DNA from: Rhizobium grahamii
Lineage (GTDB): Bacteria > Pseudomonadota > Alphaproteobacteria > Rhizobiales > Rhizobiaceae
Length of the DNA stretch: 64,000 nucleotides
Reading direction: 5' to 3'
Assembly: GCF_009498215.1 (NCBI RefSeq)
Contig: NZ_CP043498.1
Location: 2,418,001 to 2,482,000, forward strand
The notes beneath the pieces were generated by a model. It was not told where the DNA came from. It searched no databases and was given only the letters and a program-made list of their open reading frames with translations. Shown here one piece after another: positions 15,805 through 25,453 of the stretch. The position numbers were made by a program, and so were the translations under genes. The number at the start of each line of letters is the position of its first letter. Positions within the stretch are counted from its first letter, which is position 1.

Positions 15805-17856
15805 TTAACTTTCGTCGTTGGGAACGTTGGTTTTCAGCTCCTTTATCCAAATCCGTGCATTGCCGTCGGAGGGCGCGCGCCAATCGCCTCGGGGCGAAAG
15901 CGATCCGCCCGATGTCACCTTCGGGCCGTTCGGCGATGCCGATCGCTTGAACTGGCTGATCGTGAAGAAGCGGAAGAGGAAAACCTCCATCCAACGGCGA
16001 ATTGTCGCCAAGTCGAAGCTCCTGCGCTTGTCAGCCGGAAAATGCGGCGGCCAGACACCGGACTTCGCATCGCTCCATGCCTGATAGGCGAGGAACGCGA
16101 CCTTGGACGGCCGCAGACCGAATCGCGTCGTATAGTAGAGGAAGAAATCATGCAGATCGTAGGGGCCGATCTTGTCCTCGGTGCTCTGCATCACGCCGTT
16201 TTCGTCGGCCGGAACCAGCTCCGGCGAAATCAGCGTGCCCAGAATACGCTCCAGCGTGGCCTTGGTCTCCGCGTCGAAATCGCTCGTGCGGATAACCCAG
16301 CGAATGAGGTGCTGGATCAACGTCTTCGGCACCGATGCATTGACGTTGTAATGGCTCATCTGGTCGCCGACACCGTAGGTCGACCAGCCAAGACCGATTT
16401 CCGACAGGTCGCCGGTGCCGAGCACAAACGCGTTGCGCTGGTTGGCCGACCGGAACAGGAAATCGGTGCGCAGGCCCGCCTGAACGTTCTCGAACGTCGT
16501 ATCGTAGACGGGCTCGCCACCGGCGAACGGGTGCTTGAGATCCCGCAACAGCTGCAGCGCCAACGGCTTGATGTCGACTTCCTCGGCCGACACCCCCATG
16601 CTTCGCATCAGGGCCCAGGCGTTCGACTTGGTTTCGTCGCCGGTCGCAAATCCAGGCATCGTGAAGCAAAGGATATCCGTGCGTGGCCAACCCAGCCGAT
16701 CGAAGGCGCGCGCGGCGACGAGCAGAGCGTGGGTCGAATCGAGGCCTCCGGAAATGCCGAGGCAAAGCCGCTTGATGCCGGTCGAGCTCAACCGCTTCAT
16801 CAGCCCCTGCACCTGGATATTGAAGGTCTCGTAGCAGTCCTGGTCGAGCCTGCTGGCATCGGCCGGCACGAACGGGAAGCGCGCGACGTCACGCTCGAAT
16901 CCGATATCTCCGGCAGGCTTCGCAAACGAGAAACTGACCGTTCTGAACTGCCTGTCCGCCGTCAGGTTGAGCGTCGCGGCATCGTTGAACGTCCCGGTCC
17001 GCAGCCGTTCCAGCCGCAGCCGCTCAAGATCGACATCGGCGACGCACATCTGCGACTCCGTGGGGAAGCGATCCGTTTCCGCCAACATGTTGCCGAGCTC
17101 GTAAACGCAGGCCTGGCCGTCCCAGGCAAGATCGGTGGTCGATTCGCCGGGGCCTGCGGCGGAGTAGATGTAGGCCGAGAGACTACGGGCCGACTGCGCT
17201 GAGCAAAGCAGCTTGCGCGTATCAGCCTTCCCGACGGTGATATTGCTTGCGGAGAGATTGGCGAGAACCAACGCGCCGGCCAGCGCACCGAAATCGCTCG
17301 GAGGTGCCGGCGCCCAAAGGTCTTCGCAGATCTCGACATGGAAGATGAAATCCTGCAGCTCCTCGGCTGCAAAAATCAGATCCGTGCCGAACGGCACGGC
17401 ATGGCCGGCGACGGTGATGCTGCGACCTCTGACATCCCGCCCCGACGCAAACCAGCGCTTCTCGTAGAATTCGCGGTAGTTCGGAAGATGCGTCTTCGGC
17501 ACGACGCCGAGAACCTTGCCGGCATGGATCGCAATCGCGCAATTATAAAGACGTCCGCCGCTTTGCAGCGGAGCACCGACGAGCAGCACCGGTGTCAGAT
17601 CCTTGCTTGCCTTGACGATGTCGGCGATCGCCGCATCGACGGATCTCAGCAACGCATCCTGTCCAAGCAGATCGTCGATCGAATAGCCGGAGATGCCAAG
17701 CTCCGGAAAGACCATCAAGCCGACGCCGCGCGCATGGCCCTGCCGCGCAAGTTCGAGCGTTGCTCCTGCATTGAAATCCGGATCGCCGATCTCGCAGCTG
17801 GGCGTGCATGCCGCCACGCGGACAAATCCTTGATCGTAAACCGAATAGAAATTCAC
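15805..17856 (-). CDS. nadE: Glutamine-dependent NAD(+) synthase
   Basis: Last step of NAD synthesis: ATP-dependent amidation of nicotinate adenine dinucleotide with glutamine. The 683-residue protein has an N-terminal nitrilase-type glutaminase with the Glu (MVFPELGISGYS), Lys (VPKTHLPNYREF) and Cys (EICEDLW) active-site residues. The C-terminal synthetase domain carries the PP-loop LGISGGLDSTHAL and GTGDLSEIGLGWSTYG. The frame is open upstream to 17970, but GTG at 17856 lies 5 bases after GGAGG and starts the conserved NFYSVYDQGFVRVA, so it is preferred. It is divergent from the PntA-like gene, also a pyridine-nucleotide family protein. Confidence 0.92.
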   Translation of the reverse strand: MNFYSVYDQGFVRVAACTPSCEIGDPDFNAGATLELARQGHARGVGLMVFPELGISGYSIDDLLGQDALLRSVDAAIADIVKASKDLTPVLLVGAPLQSGGRLYNCAIAIHAGKVLGVVPKTHLPNYREFYEKRWFASGRDVRGRSITVAGHAVPFGTDLIFAAEELQDFIFHVEICEDLWAPAPPSDFGALAGALVLANLSASNITVGKADTRKLLCSAQSARSLSAYIYSAAGPGESTTDLAWDGQACVYELGNMLAETDRFPTESQMCVADVDLERLRLERLRTGTFNDAATLNLTADRQFRTVSFSFAKPAGDIGFERDVARFPFVPADASRLDQDCYETFNIQVQGLMKRLSSTGIKRLCLGISGGLDSTHALLVAARAFDRLGWPRTDILCFTMPGFATGDETKSNAWALMRSMGVSAEEVDIKPLALQLLRDLKHPFAGGEPVYDTTFENVQAGLRTDFLFRSANQRNAFVLGTGDLSEIGLGWSTYGVGDQMSHYNVNASVPKTLIQHLIRWVIRTSDFDAETKATLERILGTLISPELVPADENGVMQSTEDKIGPYDLHDFFLYYTTRFGLRPSKVAFLAYQAWSDAKSGVWPPHFPADKRRSFDLATIRRWMEVFLFRFFTISQFKRSASPNGPKVTSGGSLSPRGDWRAPSDGNARIWIKELKTNVPNDES

Positions 17857-18113
17857 CAATGCCTCCAGCAGCAACGCGCTCTGCTCAACCATTACATCCA
17901 AACGCGCTACGGCAAAACCATATCTGCCGACGACGCCCTTGCTCTGCAAGCCTGCCGAAAGGTTGCACACGCTTGCATGACCGCAAGTTGCACACTCGAG
18001 AGATCAACTGCGATTAAGGGCAAAAAATTACAAAACTGTCATAAAACTATGGGCGACGCGGCCTATATCGCACTCCCGCGCCCCCTATTTTATGTCTTCT
18101 AGTAGAGCGATGA

Positions 18114-19181
18114 ATGTCTGAACCTGCCCATGTCCGCGCCGGACTGCTTCGGGAAGCTTTTCCCGGTGAGCGCCGCGTCGCGTTGACACCGGGCGACATT
18201 CGCCGACTGTCCAGCCGCTTCGGCTTTCTGTTCGAGCCCGGATGCGGCGAGCTCGCCGGTCACAGCGATGACGACTACGCAAGAGCCGGCGCGCGCGCCG
18301 CGACGCCGGCCGATGTTGTGCGATGCGATCTTGTCGTCAGCGTCCGCAGGCCGGACAGGTCTATCCCCAGCAGCGCGGCCTCTCTCTTTCTCGGAAGCTC
18401 AGTACGCGGTGCGAACGCGTCGCCCGACCAGTCGCTCGAGCTCGATCTTGCGCGCCTGGAAGGCTTTGCGGATGCCGCTGCAATGGATGCGGCGACCATC
18501 CAGGCGACAGTTCTCGGTCACGCGGCCGTCCTCGAAGGCGTACGGCTGATGAGGGCCGGACATTCGATGCTGACCCTGGAAGGCAGCTTCGTTCGCCCGA
18601 TCAGAATGGCAGCCATCGGCGTTAACACGGCATCCCTGCAAGCGATTGCAACCGCCAGAAAATTGGGCGCATTGACCCACGTTCTCGGTTTGAACGAGAG
18701 CGATCGCGCGAAGGTGGAGCGACTGGGAGCAAAATTCTCGGCGATAGACACGGCAATTCTGGCGGCCGGCCCCAAGCGTGAGCAAGCTCGCCGGCAACTC
18801 GCTCGTCAGCTTGCCTCGATGCAGATGATCGTCACCAACCTTCACGAATCAGGCAGCGCCGCCCCGGTTCTGATCGATGAGGAAGCGCTCAGCTCTCTTC
18901 CCGCCGGCTCGGTCATCATCGACCTTGCAGCCGCGCACGGCGGAAACTGCGCATTCACACGCATCGATCAGACAGTGACCGCCCACGCGGTCAGCATTGT
19001 CGGCTCTACGCTGCTCGCAAGCAACGAAGCCGCCGAAGCAAGTCGATTGTTCAGTGATTGTGTCCGGCGGCTGCTCGAACACTTGGTCCAACCTGGGGAA
19101 CACCTTCGGCTGGACCGTGAGGATCCCCTCCTGGATCATCTGAAGGGCCGATCTGACGGAGAGAACCCACGGGTTTCATAA
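18114..19181 (+). CDS. Alanine dehydrogenase/PntA N-terminal family protein, degenerate nucleotide motif
   Basis: A 355-residue relative of the alpha subunit of proton-translocating NAD(P) transhydrogenase and of alanine dehydrogenase. The N-terminus keeps the family pattern (REAFPGERRVALTPGDIRRL, DVVRCDLVVSVRRPD). The dinucleotide loop, usually GxGxxG, reads AAIGVNTASLQAIATA and so lacks two glycines. The conserved RDQP-type loop is also not evident. No membrane segment or PntB partner gene follows. It may be a non-catalytic or altered homologue. The start at 18114 has only a weak ribosome site. Confidence 0.6.
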   Translation: MSEPAHVRAGLLREAFPGERRVALTPGDIRRLSSRFGFLFEPGCGELAGHSDDDYARAGARAATPADVVRCDLVVSVRRPDRSIPSSAASLFLGSSVRGANASPDQSLELDLARLEGFADAAAMDAATIQATVLGHAAVLEGVRLMRAGHSMLTLEGSFVRPIRMAAIGVNTASLQAIATARKLGALTHVLGLNESDRAKVERLGAKFSAIDTAILAAGPKREQARRQLARQLASMQMIVTNLHESGSAAPVLIDEEALSSLPAGSVIIDLAAAHGGNCAFTRIDQTVTAHAVSIVGSTLLASNEAAEASRLFSDCVRRLLEHLVQPGEHLRLDREDPLLDHLKGRSDGENPRVS

Positions 19182-19521
19182 CCGGAAAAGCACGCCTCGC
19201 CCGACGGAATGCTGCATTGCAACATTGTTCGTCGGCAAAGAGATTTCTTCCATGCCATTGAGAACATTGTGTTTTCTGAATGGCTAATAAAGGCATTGTT
19301 GCGGCTTTTGCGATAGTTGCCTTTCTGCAACATCCCGATATTGCATTGCAAATAAAACAAATAATGACTGTATCTATAATTGATACATTTAAGCGAAAAT
19401 GTAATTTGCCGGTCACGGGAACATCACGTCCCCGTGAGGGCTTGTTTTGAAATTGGGGTAGGTAGGGGCCGTTCTCGGCAGCAATGACCTGTGCCCGATC
19501 CTAAATAGATTGGACTCAACT
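19182..19521 (+). promoter_or_regulatory. AT-rich porin promoter and leader region
   Basis: A 340-base non-coding stretch before the porin gene. It is AT-rich from about 19260 to 19400 with several ATTG/CAAT-like repeats. A short hairpin (CACGGGA at 19414-19420 pairing with TCCCCGTG at 19429-19436) could lie in the untranslated leader. No open frame looks coding. Confidence 0.45.
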
Positions 19522-20565
19522 ATGACTATTCGTATGATGCTCATCAGCTCGGCAGCGGCTCTCGCAGCCGTATCGGGCGCTCAGGCTGCAGACGCTATCG
19601 TCGCTGCTGAACCGGAAGCTGTAGAATACGTTCGCGTTTGCGATGCTTACGGCACCGGCTACTTCTACATCCCGGGCACGGAAACCTGCCTGAAGATTAG
19701 CGGCTACATCCGTACGCAGGTCAACGCAGGCCCGAACGCTAGCGCGACGACCGGCAACGGCTCGACTGTCGCTAACAATTCGGACTGGGACATGTACACC
19801 CGCGGTCAGGTTCAGTTCACCGCCAAGAGCGACACTGAATACGGCCCGCTCACCGGCGTTATCGTTCTGCAGACCAATGCGGACAACGCTTCGTCGCAGG
19901 CTGCTGTCCTCGACTCCGCTTACATCGACATCGCAGGCATCCGCGCCGGTCTGTTCTACAGCTGGTGGGACGATGGTCTCTCCGGCGAAACCGACGATAT
20001 CGGCTCGAAGGTAACGCTGCACAACTCGTTCCGCTACCAGTACGAAGCTGACAGCTTCTACGCCGGCATCAGCGCCGACGAACTGGAAGACGGCGTCTTC
20101 AAGACCGGCGAAAACGGCAACAACATTGGCATCGCAGTTGGCCTCGGCGGCAAGGCTGGCATCTTCACGTACCAGATCACTGCTGGCTACGACACCGACA
20201 ACGAAGAGGGCGCTGTTCGCGCCATGGGTACCGTTGCAATCGGTCCTGGCACCCTCGGTCTCGCAGGCGTCTACTCCAGCAACCCGAACTCCTACTACAG
20301 CAAGTCTGAGTGGGCTATCGTTGCTGAATACGCCGTCAAGGCAACCGACAAGCTGAAGATCACCCCGGCCGTTCAGTACTACGGCAACTACGGCGCGATC
20401 AACGGCAACACGGACTTCGCTAACGTTGATGCTTGGAAGTACGGCGTAACCGTCGACTACCAGATCGTTGACAACCTCTATGCAAAGGCGACCGTCAACT
20501 ACCTCGACGCCGACAACGCTGACGGCGTAACGACGGGCTTCTTCCGCCTGCAGCGCGCGTTCTGA
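19522..20565 (+). CDS. RopA-type alphaproteobacterial outer-membrane porin
   Basis: Outer-membrane porin of 347 residues. It has a signal peptide (MLISSAAALAAVSGAQA, cleavage after AQA), the conserved rhizobial start AVEYVRVCDAYGTGYFYIPG with a paired cysteine in GTETCLKISGYIRTQ, many alternating aromatic beta strands and a terminal phenylalanine (LQRAF), the usual outer-membrane signature. Codon use is strongly biased, as in highly expressed genes. The ATG at 19522 is chosen over TTG at 19510 because it begins the signal peptide. A strong terminator follows. Rhizobial genomes carry several ropA paralogs, so no specific symbol is assigned. Confidence 0.92.
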   Translation: MTIRMMLISSAAALAAVSGAQAADAIVAAEPEAVEYVRVCDAYGTGYFYIPGTETCLKISGYIRTQVNAGPNASATTGNGSTVANNSDWDMYTRGQVQFTAKSDTEYGPLTGVIVLQTNADNASSQAAVLDSAYIDIAGIRAGLFYSWWDDGLSGETDDIGSKVTLHNSFRYQYEADSFYAGISADELEDGVFKTGENGNNIGIAVGLGGKAGIFTYQITAGYDTDNEEGAVRAMGTVAIGPGTLGLAGVYSSNPNSYYSKSEWAIVAEYAVKATDKLKITPAVQYYGNYGAINGNTDFANVDAWKYGVTVDYQIVDNLYAKATVNYLDADNADGVTTGFFRLQRAF

Positions 20566-20573
20566 GACAAGAA

Positions 20574-20601
20574 GGGCGCCGCAACAGCGGCGCCCGTTTT
20601 C
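20574..20601 (+). terminator. Rho-independent terminator of the porin gene
   Basis: Perfect 9-bp stem GGGCGCCGC / GCGGCGCCC (20574-20582 and 20587-20595) with loop AACA, followed by GTTTTC. It starts 8 bases after the porin stop codon. Confidence 0.88.
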
Positions 20602-20686
20602 AAGGAATTCTGATCAGATTGACCTCCGATCAGTTTGGGAGAAGCAGCCTGGTTCCCTGCCGGGCCGCTTCTCTTGCTTTTATGGC

Positions 20687-21190
20687 TTACTCGGCAGCAT
20701 GGCGTTCCTGGCTGACGCGCTCCGACGCCGCTTCCTGCTCATCAGCCCCCGACGGGTGCTTCTGCGCTTCAAGCCTTCTCAATTCCGCAACGCTATCTTC
20801 TATCGTTACCGATCCCAGCATATCGACGACCGCCTGCTCGGCGCGATCGCAAAGATATTCGGAGAGATCGCAGATGTTTTCGCCGACCAGCCCCTCGTGC
20901 GGAATCTCGTGCCGGGTTGCCCAGAGCCGTTTGTTGCCAGTGACGACAGCGTAGATCTCGGCAAGCTGGATATCGTTCCTCGGGCGTGCTAGCCGCACCC
21001 CGCCCTTGCCACCCGCCGACGCGACCAGAATATTTGCTTCGGCCAACGGCAGAAGAAGTTTACGCACGAAACTGGAACTCGTATCGAGCGCCTGCGCCAG
21101 CGACTGGCTTGTGGTCCGAACACCCGCTTCATCGTTCACCGCGACGCTTATCACGATCTGCATGGCGGTCGAGAAACGAGTATCGATCAT
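20687..21190 (-). CDS. Second Rrf2-family transcriptional regulator
   Basis: About 167 residues starting MIDTRFSTAMQIVISVA. The winged-helix region contains TTSQSLAQALDTSSSFVRKL and GGKGGVRLARP, which is Rrf2-like but distant from the regulator at 14.6 kb. The C-terminal part has two cysteines (NICDLSEYLCDRAEQ) in a spacing unlike RirA or IscR, followed by a charged tail. The start at 21190 fits the family N-terminus better than the upstream in-frame codon. Target unknown. It is convergent with the porin gene. Confidence 0.72.
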   Translation of the reverse strand: MIDTRFSTAMQIVISVAVNDEAGVRTTSQSLAQALDTSSSFVRKLLLPLAEANILVASAGGKGGVRLARPRNDIQLAEIYAVVTGNKRLWATRHEIPHEGLVGENICDLSEYLCDRAEQAVVDMLGSVTIEDSVAELRRLEAQKHPSGADEQEAASERVSQERHAAE

Positions 21191-21353
21191 CTCGAACTGT
21201 AGTCCTGTCCTAATCCCCATCCGACGGCGTCAACCGCCGCGGATTTTTTCTCCCAGAACAGATATTTCCGTGAAAATTTGGTTGTCAAGAATTGGGAACT
21301 AAAATCACGGTTGTTTGAATGCCCAGTCGCCCCGAAACAGCGATGTGCTTTTC

Positions 21354-22388
21354 CTAAAGCCAGCCGATGCGCCTGAGAACCCACAGTGTCGCGACGGACG
21401 AAATCGTCACGAAGGCGACGATGATGATGAAGGCCCAGGTGTCGTTGACGCCAGGAATGCCGCCGACATTCATGCCGAACAGGCCGGCGACGACACTCGG
21501 GGGCAGAAGAAGAGCTGCAAGGGCCGCGAGACGGTTGGAATTGCGCGCGATTCGCTCGCTGATCACCGTCGAAAGGTCGTCGTGCAGAATGCCGGTGCGG
21601 TCGCGGATCGCGTCGAGATACTCGATGAAGCGCATGAGCTTGTCGATGACCTCGCGTAACCGCAACTTGTCGCGCTCGACAAGCCAGGTTGCGTCATCAT
21701 GCTCAATGCGGCTGAGCGCGTCACGCTGCGGCGCGAGATAGCGACGCAGCTGAACAGAACGCCTGCGCAGCAGCTTCAGCCGCTCGCGAACCTCGCCCGC
21801 GTCACCATGGAAAATCATCTCGTCGAGCTCGTCGACTTCCTCGTCCATCGCATCCAGCACTGGCTCTAGATCGCGCACGAGCTTGTCACCGATGAGAGCC
21901 AGAAGGTCGCCGCTGCGTTGCGGCCCCTTCCCTTTCTCGAGCGCGGCACGGATATCGCGAAGAGCCGTTATGTAGTGCCCGCTGTCGCGCAACGAGACGA
22001 CGCGGTTGACGTCGACCCACAAATGCAGAGGCACAAGGTCAATGTCCGGATGCGGCTCTTCCGCCTCCTCAGGTGACGTCGCGCAGACACCGCGCAGAAT
22101 GATCAGCAGCCCTTCCTCGACAGGCTCGACGCGCGGCCGCGTTTCCTCTTCCAGCAGAGCCTCGGAGACAAGCGGATCGAAGCGCCCTTCGACGTTGACC
22201 CAGGCCGCCGCCGCCGGATGATCGCGCTCGAGATGAAGCCAGATCACACCATCAGCGGGCTTCCAGGCACACATGCCTGCCATGTCGAGCTGCCGACAGC
22301 CACCCTTGCCATCCAGGAGCAAGGCGAAGCGTATTCCGGGTTCGGCCCCGTAGCTGATCCGGGAGATCTTTGCAGCTGTCGTCTCCAT
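21354..22388 (-). CDS. zntB: CorA-family divalent metal channel, ZntB-like
   Basis: Cytoplasmic-membrane pentameric metal channel/transporter of 344 residues. A long soluble N-terminal domain with helical coiled segments (DELDEMIFHGDAGEVRERLK) is followed by two C-terminal membrane helices with the signature GLFGMNVGGIPG (GMN, near residue 315). This architecture fits ZntB/CorA proteins that move Zn2+ or Mg2+. METTAAK at 22388 is preferred as start because the upstream frame (to 22469) shows no conserved sequence. The metal specificity (and the zntB symbol) is an inference from overall similarity. Confidence 0.78.
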   Translation of the reverse strand: METTAAKISRISYGAEPGIRFALLLDGKGGCRQLDMAGMCAWKPADGVIWLHLERDHPAAAAWVNVEGRFDPLVSEALLEEETRPRVEPVEEGLLIILRGVCATSPEEAEEPHPDIDLVPLHLWVDVNRVVSLRDSGHYITALRDIRAALEKGKGPQRSGDLLALIGDKLVRDLEPVLDAMDEEVDELDEMIFHGDAGEVRERLKLLRRRSVQLRRYLAPQRDALSRIEHDDATWLVERDKLRLREVIDKLMRFIEYLDAIRDRTGILHDDLSTVISERIARNSNRLAALAALLLPPSVVAGLFGMNVGGIPGVNDTWAFIIIVAFVTISSVATLWVLRRIGWL

Positions 22389-22521
22389 TCGCCGAACCTC
22401 AAAAATGCAGGAAACACAGAAGCTTGCCGTCCGTGATTCTAACACCTCGTATGAGTCGCGCAATATCATTGACCCCGAAGTCAGCGATTCTTGTCAGCCC
22501 GATCCGAGGAGCGCAAAACAA

Positions 22522-22548
22522 AAACGCCCGCCGTTTTGGCGGGCGTTT
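22522..22548 (-). terminator. Rho-independent terminator of the dimethylglycine dehydrogenase-like gene
   Basis: Perfect 11-bp inverted repeat AAACGCCCGCC / GGCGGGCGTTT with a 5-base loop. Read on the minus strand it is followed by a T-rich run (TTTTTGTTTTG). It lies 15 bases beyond the stop codon at 22563. Confidence 0.9.
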
Positions 22549-22562
22549 CCTTTGCCGTCAGC

Positions 22563-25124
22563 TTAGCTGCGCGGCTTGAGATTTTCGGGGTCGTAGATCG
22601 GCTTGTAACCGACACCGACGACCTCGACGGGATAGGTTTCACTGAAATACTCGACCTGCAATTTGCGGCCGACCTGACAATAGTCCCAAGGCAGGTAGGC
22701 AAGGGCAATGTTCTTGCCAACGGTCGGGCCAAAGGCGACAGACGTCGTGAACGAGCGGCGGCCGAGTTCATCCACCAGCGTCTTGCCTGTCTCTGGATCG
22801 AGAACCGGCATGCTGCCAACAGGATAGCGGGCGACACCCTTCGCATCGACATTCTCAGTCATGACAAGCGTGCAGAGCATGGCCGGCTGATGTTCGCGCG
22901 CCTTGTATTCCAGATGCTTCGCCTTGCCACGGAAGTCTGCTTCCTTGACCTTCGGACGAGCGAGATCTGCTTCCAGCAGATTGTACTCGGTCAGGAGATC
23001 GGCGTTCTGCAGGCGAAGGCTCTTCTCCATGCGGCGCGAGTTCGCATAGGTTTCGACACCGAACGCCATGACGCCGGTGGAACGCAGCGCATCCCATACA
23101 GCCAGTCCGTCTTCATACTTCATATGAAGTTCCCAGCCCTGTTCCCCGACATAGGAAATGCGGAAGGCGGTAACGGTCTTGCCTGCAATCTCGATCGGCT
23201 TGATCGCCGCGAATGCGAAGTTCTCCGCATCGAGACCAGCCGGGTCTGCAACCACCTTCCTCAGCGTTTCGCGGGCATTCGGACCCCAGATGCCGATGGT
23301 GACAAACTTCTCCGATACGTCGGTCACCGTGACGTTGAAGCCCTTATCCTCGGCGATGCGCTTGATGTAGTTGAAGTCGCGCGGGCCGGCATCCGCGCCG
23401 TCGATGACGCGGCAGCGGTCAGCCATGCGGATGATGGTAAGGTCGGCGCGCACCATTCCCTCATCATCGAGGAAGTGGGTGTAGATCCCCTTGCCGATGT
23501 TGGCATCGCCGCCGATCTTGGCAGCGGCAACCCATTCCATCAGCTCGACATGGTCAGGGCCCTCGACGTCGAACATGTAGAAGTGGCTGAGGTTGACGAT
23601 GCCGCAGTCCTCGCTCATCGCCAGGTGCTCGGCATTGGAAACGCGCCAGAAGTGGCGGCTGTCCCACTCGTTCGCGCGGACAGGAACGCGGTCGCCGTAT
23701 TTCTCAAGCAGGTGCTCGTTGGCAGCATAGCCGTGCGCACGCTCCCAACCGCCGAGCTCCATGAAATAGCCGCCGAGTTCCTTTTCGCGCTCATAGAAGG
23801 GCGAGCGCTTGATGTTGCGGCTGGACGCGTAGGGCTCGCGCGTATGCACGGCCGGGAAATAGATCTTCTGTGCCGCCTCGAAGCAACGGTCAGCGATGAA
23901 ATTTTCCGTCAGCTGGTGCTGGTAGAAGCGCGAATAGTCGATGCTGGCGTGATCGATCTTGGTGCGGCCATCGGTCATCCAGTCGGCGATCAGCTTGCCG
24001 TAGCCCGGGCCGTCCTTGACCCAGATGGCAACGCAATACCAGAGGCCGCGCACCTTCTGGCTTTCGCCGCAGGAAGCGCCGCCGCCGGCCGAAACCTGCA
24101 GCAGGCCGTTGAACGAGTGGCCTTCGTTGTAGCCTAGCTCTCCGAGGATCGGCGTCAGCTCCATCGCGCGCTCGAGAGGCTCGATGATCTGCTCCATTTC
24201 GAGGTCGCGCTGGGACGGAGACAGACGCGCCTCATGCTTTTCGAGAAGCTCGCGCGGATGGCACATGCGCGGATTGGTCGTTTCGTAGTAACCCCATTCG
24301 ATCTGGCCACCTTCGGTGGTCTTGGGATCGCCAGTGTCGCGCATATAGGCGGAATTGCCCTGGTCGCGCAGGAGCGGGAAGCCGATTTCCTTGCCGGTCC
24401 CCTCGAACTCGTTATACGGCCCGAAGAAGGTCAGCGGGTGGTCGACAGGCATGACCGGAAGATCTTCCCCGACCATCTCGGCAATGAGGCGGCCCCAGAG
24501 ACCGGCGCAGACGATGACATGGTCGGCCATGATCGTGCCGCGATGCGTTACGACGCCCTTGATGCGACCGCCTTCGACGATCAGCGACTTTGCCGGGGTA
24601 TTTGCGAAAACCTTGAGCTTGCCAGCCTTCTCAGCGGCATCGACCAGCTTGCCGGCAACGGTCTGGGAGCGCGGAATGACGAGGCCGGCGTCGGGGTCGA
24701 ACATGCCGCCCATCACCTGGTCTTCCTCGATCAGCGGGAACTTTTCCTTGATCTCGGCGGGGCTGACATAATGCGCGCGCGTGCCGAAAGCCTTTGCCGA
24801 GGACAGCTTGCGCTTGATTTCTTCCATCCAGGAATCGTCGCCGGTACGCGCGACTTCGAGGCCGCCGATACGAGCGTAGTGCCCCATCTTTTCGTAGAAA
24901 TCGATCGAGTAGAGCGTCGTCCAGACCGAGAGATTGTCGTGGCTTGTCGTGTAACAGAAGTCAGAGGCGTGTGCCGTCGAGCCGATATCGGTCGGAATGC
25001 CTGATTTGTCGATGCCGACGATATCGTCCCAGCCGCGCTCGACCAGATGGTGGGCAATGGACGCCCCCACGATGCCGCCTAGCCCGATGATGACGACCTT
25101 TGCCTTCTGAGGAAATTCTGCCAT
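22563..25124 (-). CDS. FAD-dependent dimethylglycine/sarcosine dehydrogenase-type enzyme with GcvT domain
   Basis: An 853-residue four-part enzyme. The N-terminal DAO/FAD domain has the dinucleotide loop IIGLGGIVGASIAHHL and GSTAHASD, where the histidine matches the covalent-flavin site of the dimethylglycine/sarcosine dehydrogenases. A central FAO-type domain follows, then a folate-binding GcvT domain (YVGEQGWELHMKYEDG, near 690) and a GcvT C-terminal barrel. The family oxidatively demethylates N-methyl glycines and passes the carbon to tetrahydrofolate. In rhizobia this serves glycine betaine/choline catabolism. It is monocistronic with its own terminator; which methylated amine it uses cannot be settled here. 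Confidence 0.85.
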   Translation of the reverse strand: MAEFPQKAKVVIIGLGGIVGASIAHHLVERGWDDIVGIDKSGIPTDIGSTAHASDFCYTTSHDNLSVWTTLYSIDFYEKMGHYARIGGLEVARTGDDSWMEEIKRKLSSAKAFGTRAHYVSPAEIKEKFPLIEEDQVMGGMFDPDAGLVIPRSQTVAGKLVDAAEKAGKLKVFANTPAKSLIVEGGRIKGVVTHRGTIMADHVIVCAGLWGRLIAEMVGEDLPVMPVDHPLTFFGPYNEFEGTGKEIGFPLLRDQGNSAYMRDTGDPKTTEGGQIEWGYYETTNPRMCHPRELLEKHEARLSPSQRDLEMEQIIEPLERAMELTPILGELGYNEGHSFNGLLQVSAGGGASCGESQKVRGLWYCVAIWVKDGPGYGKLIADWMTDGRTKIDHASIDYSRFYQHQLTENFIADRCFEAAQKIYFPAVHTREPYASSRNIKRSPFYEREKELGGYFMELGGWERAHGYAANEHLLEKYGDRVPVRANEWDSRHFWRVSNAEHLAMSEDCGIVNLSHFYMFDVEGPDHVELMEWVAAAKIGGDANIGKGIYTHFLDDEGMVRADLTIIRMADRCRVIDGADAGPRDFNYIKRIAEDKGFNVTVTDVSEKFVTIGIWGPNARETLRKVVADPAGLDAENFAFAAIKPIEIAGKTVTAFRISYVGEQGWELHMKYEDGLAVWDALRSTGVMAFGVETYANSRRMEKSLRLQNADLLTEYNLLEADLARPKVKEADFRGKAKHLEYKAREHQPAMLCTLVMTENVDAKGVARYPVGSMPVLDPETGKTLVDELGRRSFTTSVAFGPTVGKNIALAYLPWDYCQVGRKLQVEYFSETYPVEVVGVGYKPIYDPENLKPRS

Positions 25125-25265
25125 TGCCTATGACTCCGAATGAGGATGTGGCGCGACTGTAAGCCTTGCCGAAGCAAAATTGCAGCCTTTCTGCGACACT
25201 ATTCGCAAACCGCGCGACTGCCATCACGATCATCGCGGAGCGCCCCGCCTCATCCGGACAGCCGG

Positions 25266-25394
25266 TCACCAATCGCCGGCGCCGACCGCCGCAACGAACC
25301 CGCCGAACGGCGATGGCTCGCGCGAGCTGATGTCATAGATGCAAGGGGTAGCGAACACTGTCGCCCCCAGAAGAAGAATGATGAACAGCTTCAT
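25266..25394 (-). CDS. Very small secreted or membrane protein (42 residues)
   Basis: Starts MKLFIILLLGATVFATPCIY, a signal peptide-like or single-pass segment, and ends SPFGGFVAAVGAGDW. The ATG at 25394-25392 is preceded by AGGAG at ideal spacing, which is the main reason to accept it. The cysteine after the hydrophobic segment is not in a clear lipobox. It lies between ohr and the dehydrogenase gene on the same strand. Function unknown. Confidence 0.55.
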   Translation of the reverse strand: MKLFIILLLGATVFATPCIYDISSREPSPFGGFVAAVGAGDW

Positions 25395-25453
25395 TGGTAG
25401 CTCCTGTTTGCGGGGTTCGCCGCGGCGGGAGACCGCGACGAACCGATTTGCAA

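Noticed and set aside
22491..24137. Long plus-strand frames opposite the dimethylglycine dehydrogenase-like gene
   Set aside because: Shadow frames in GC-rich DNA; the minus strand has clear domains and its own terminator.
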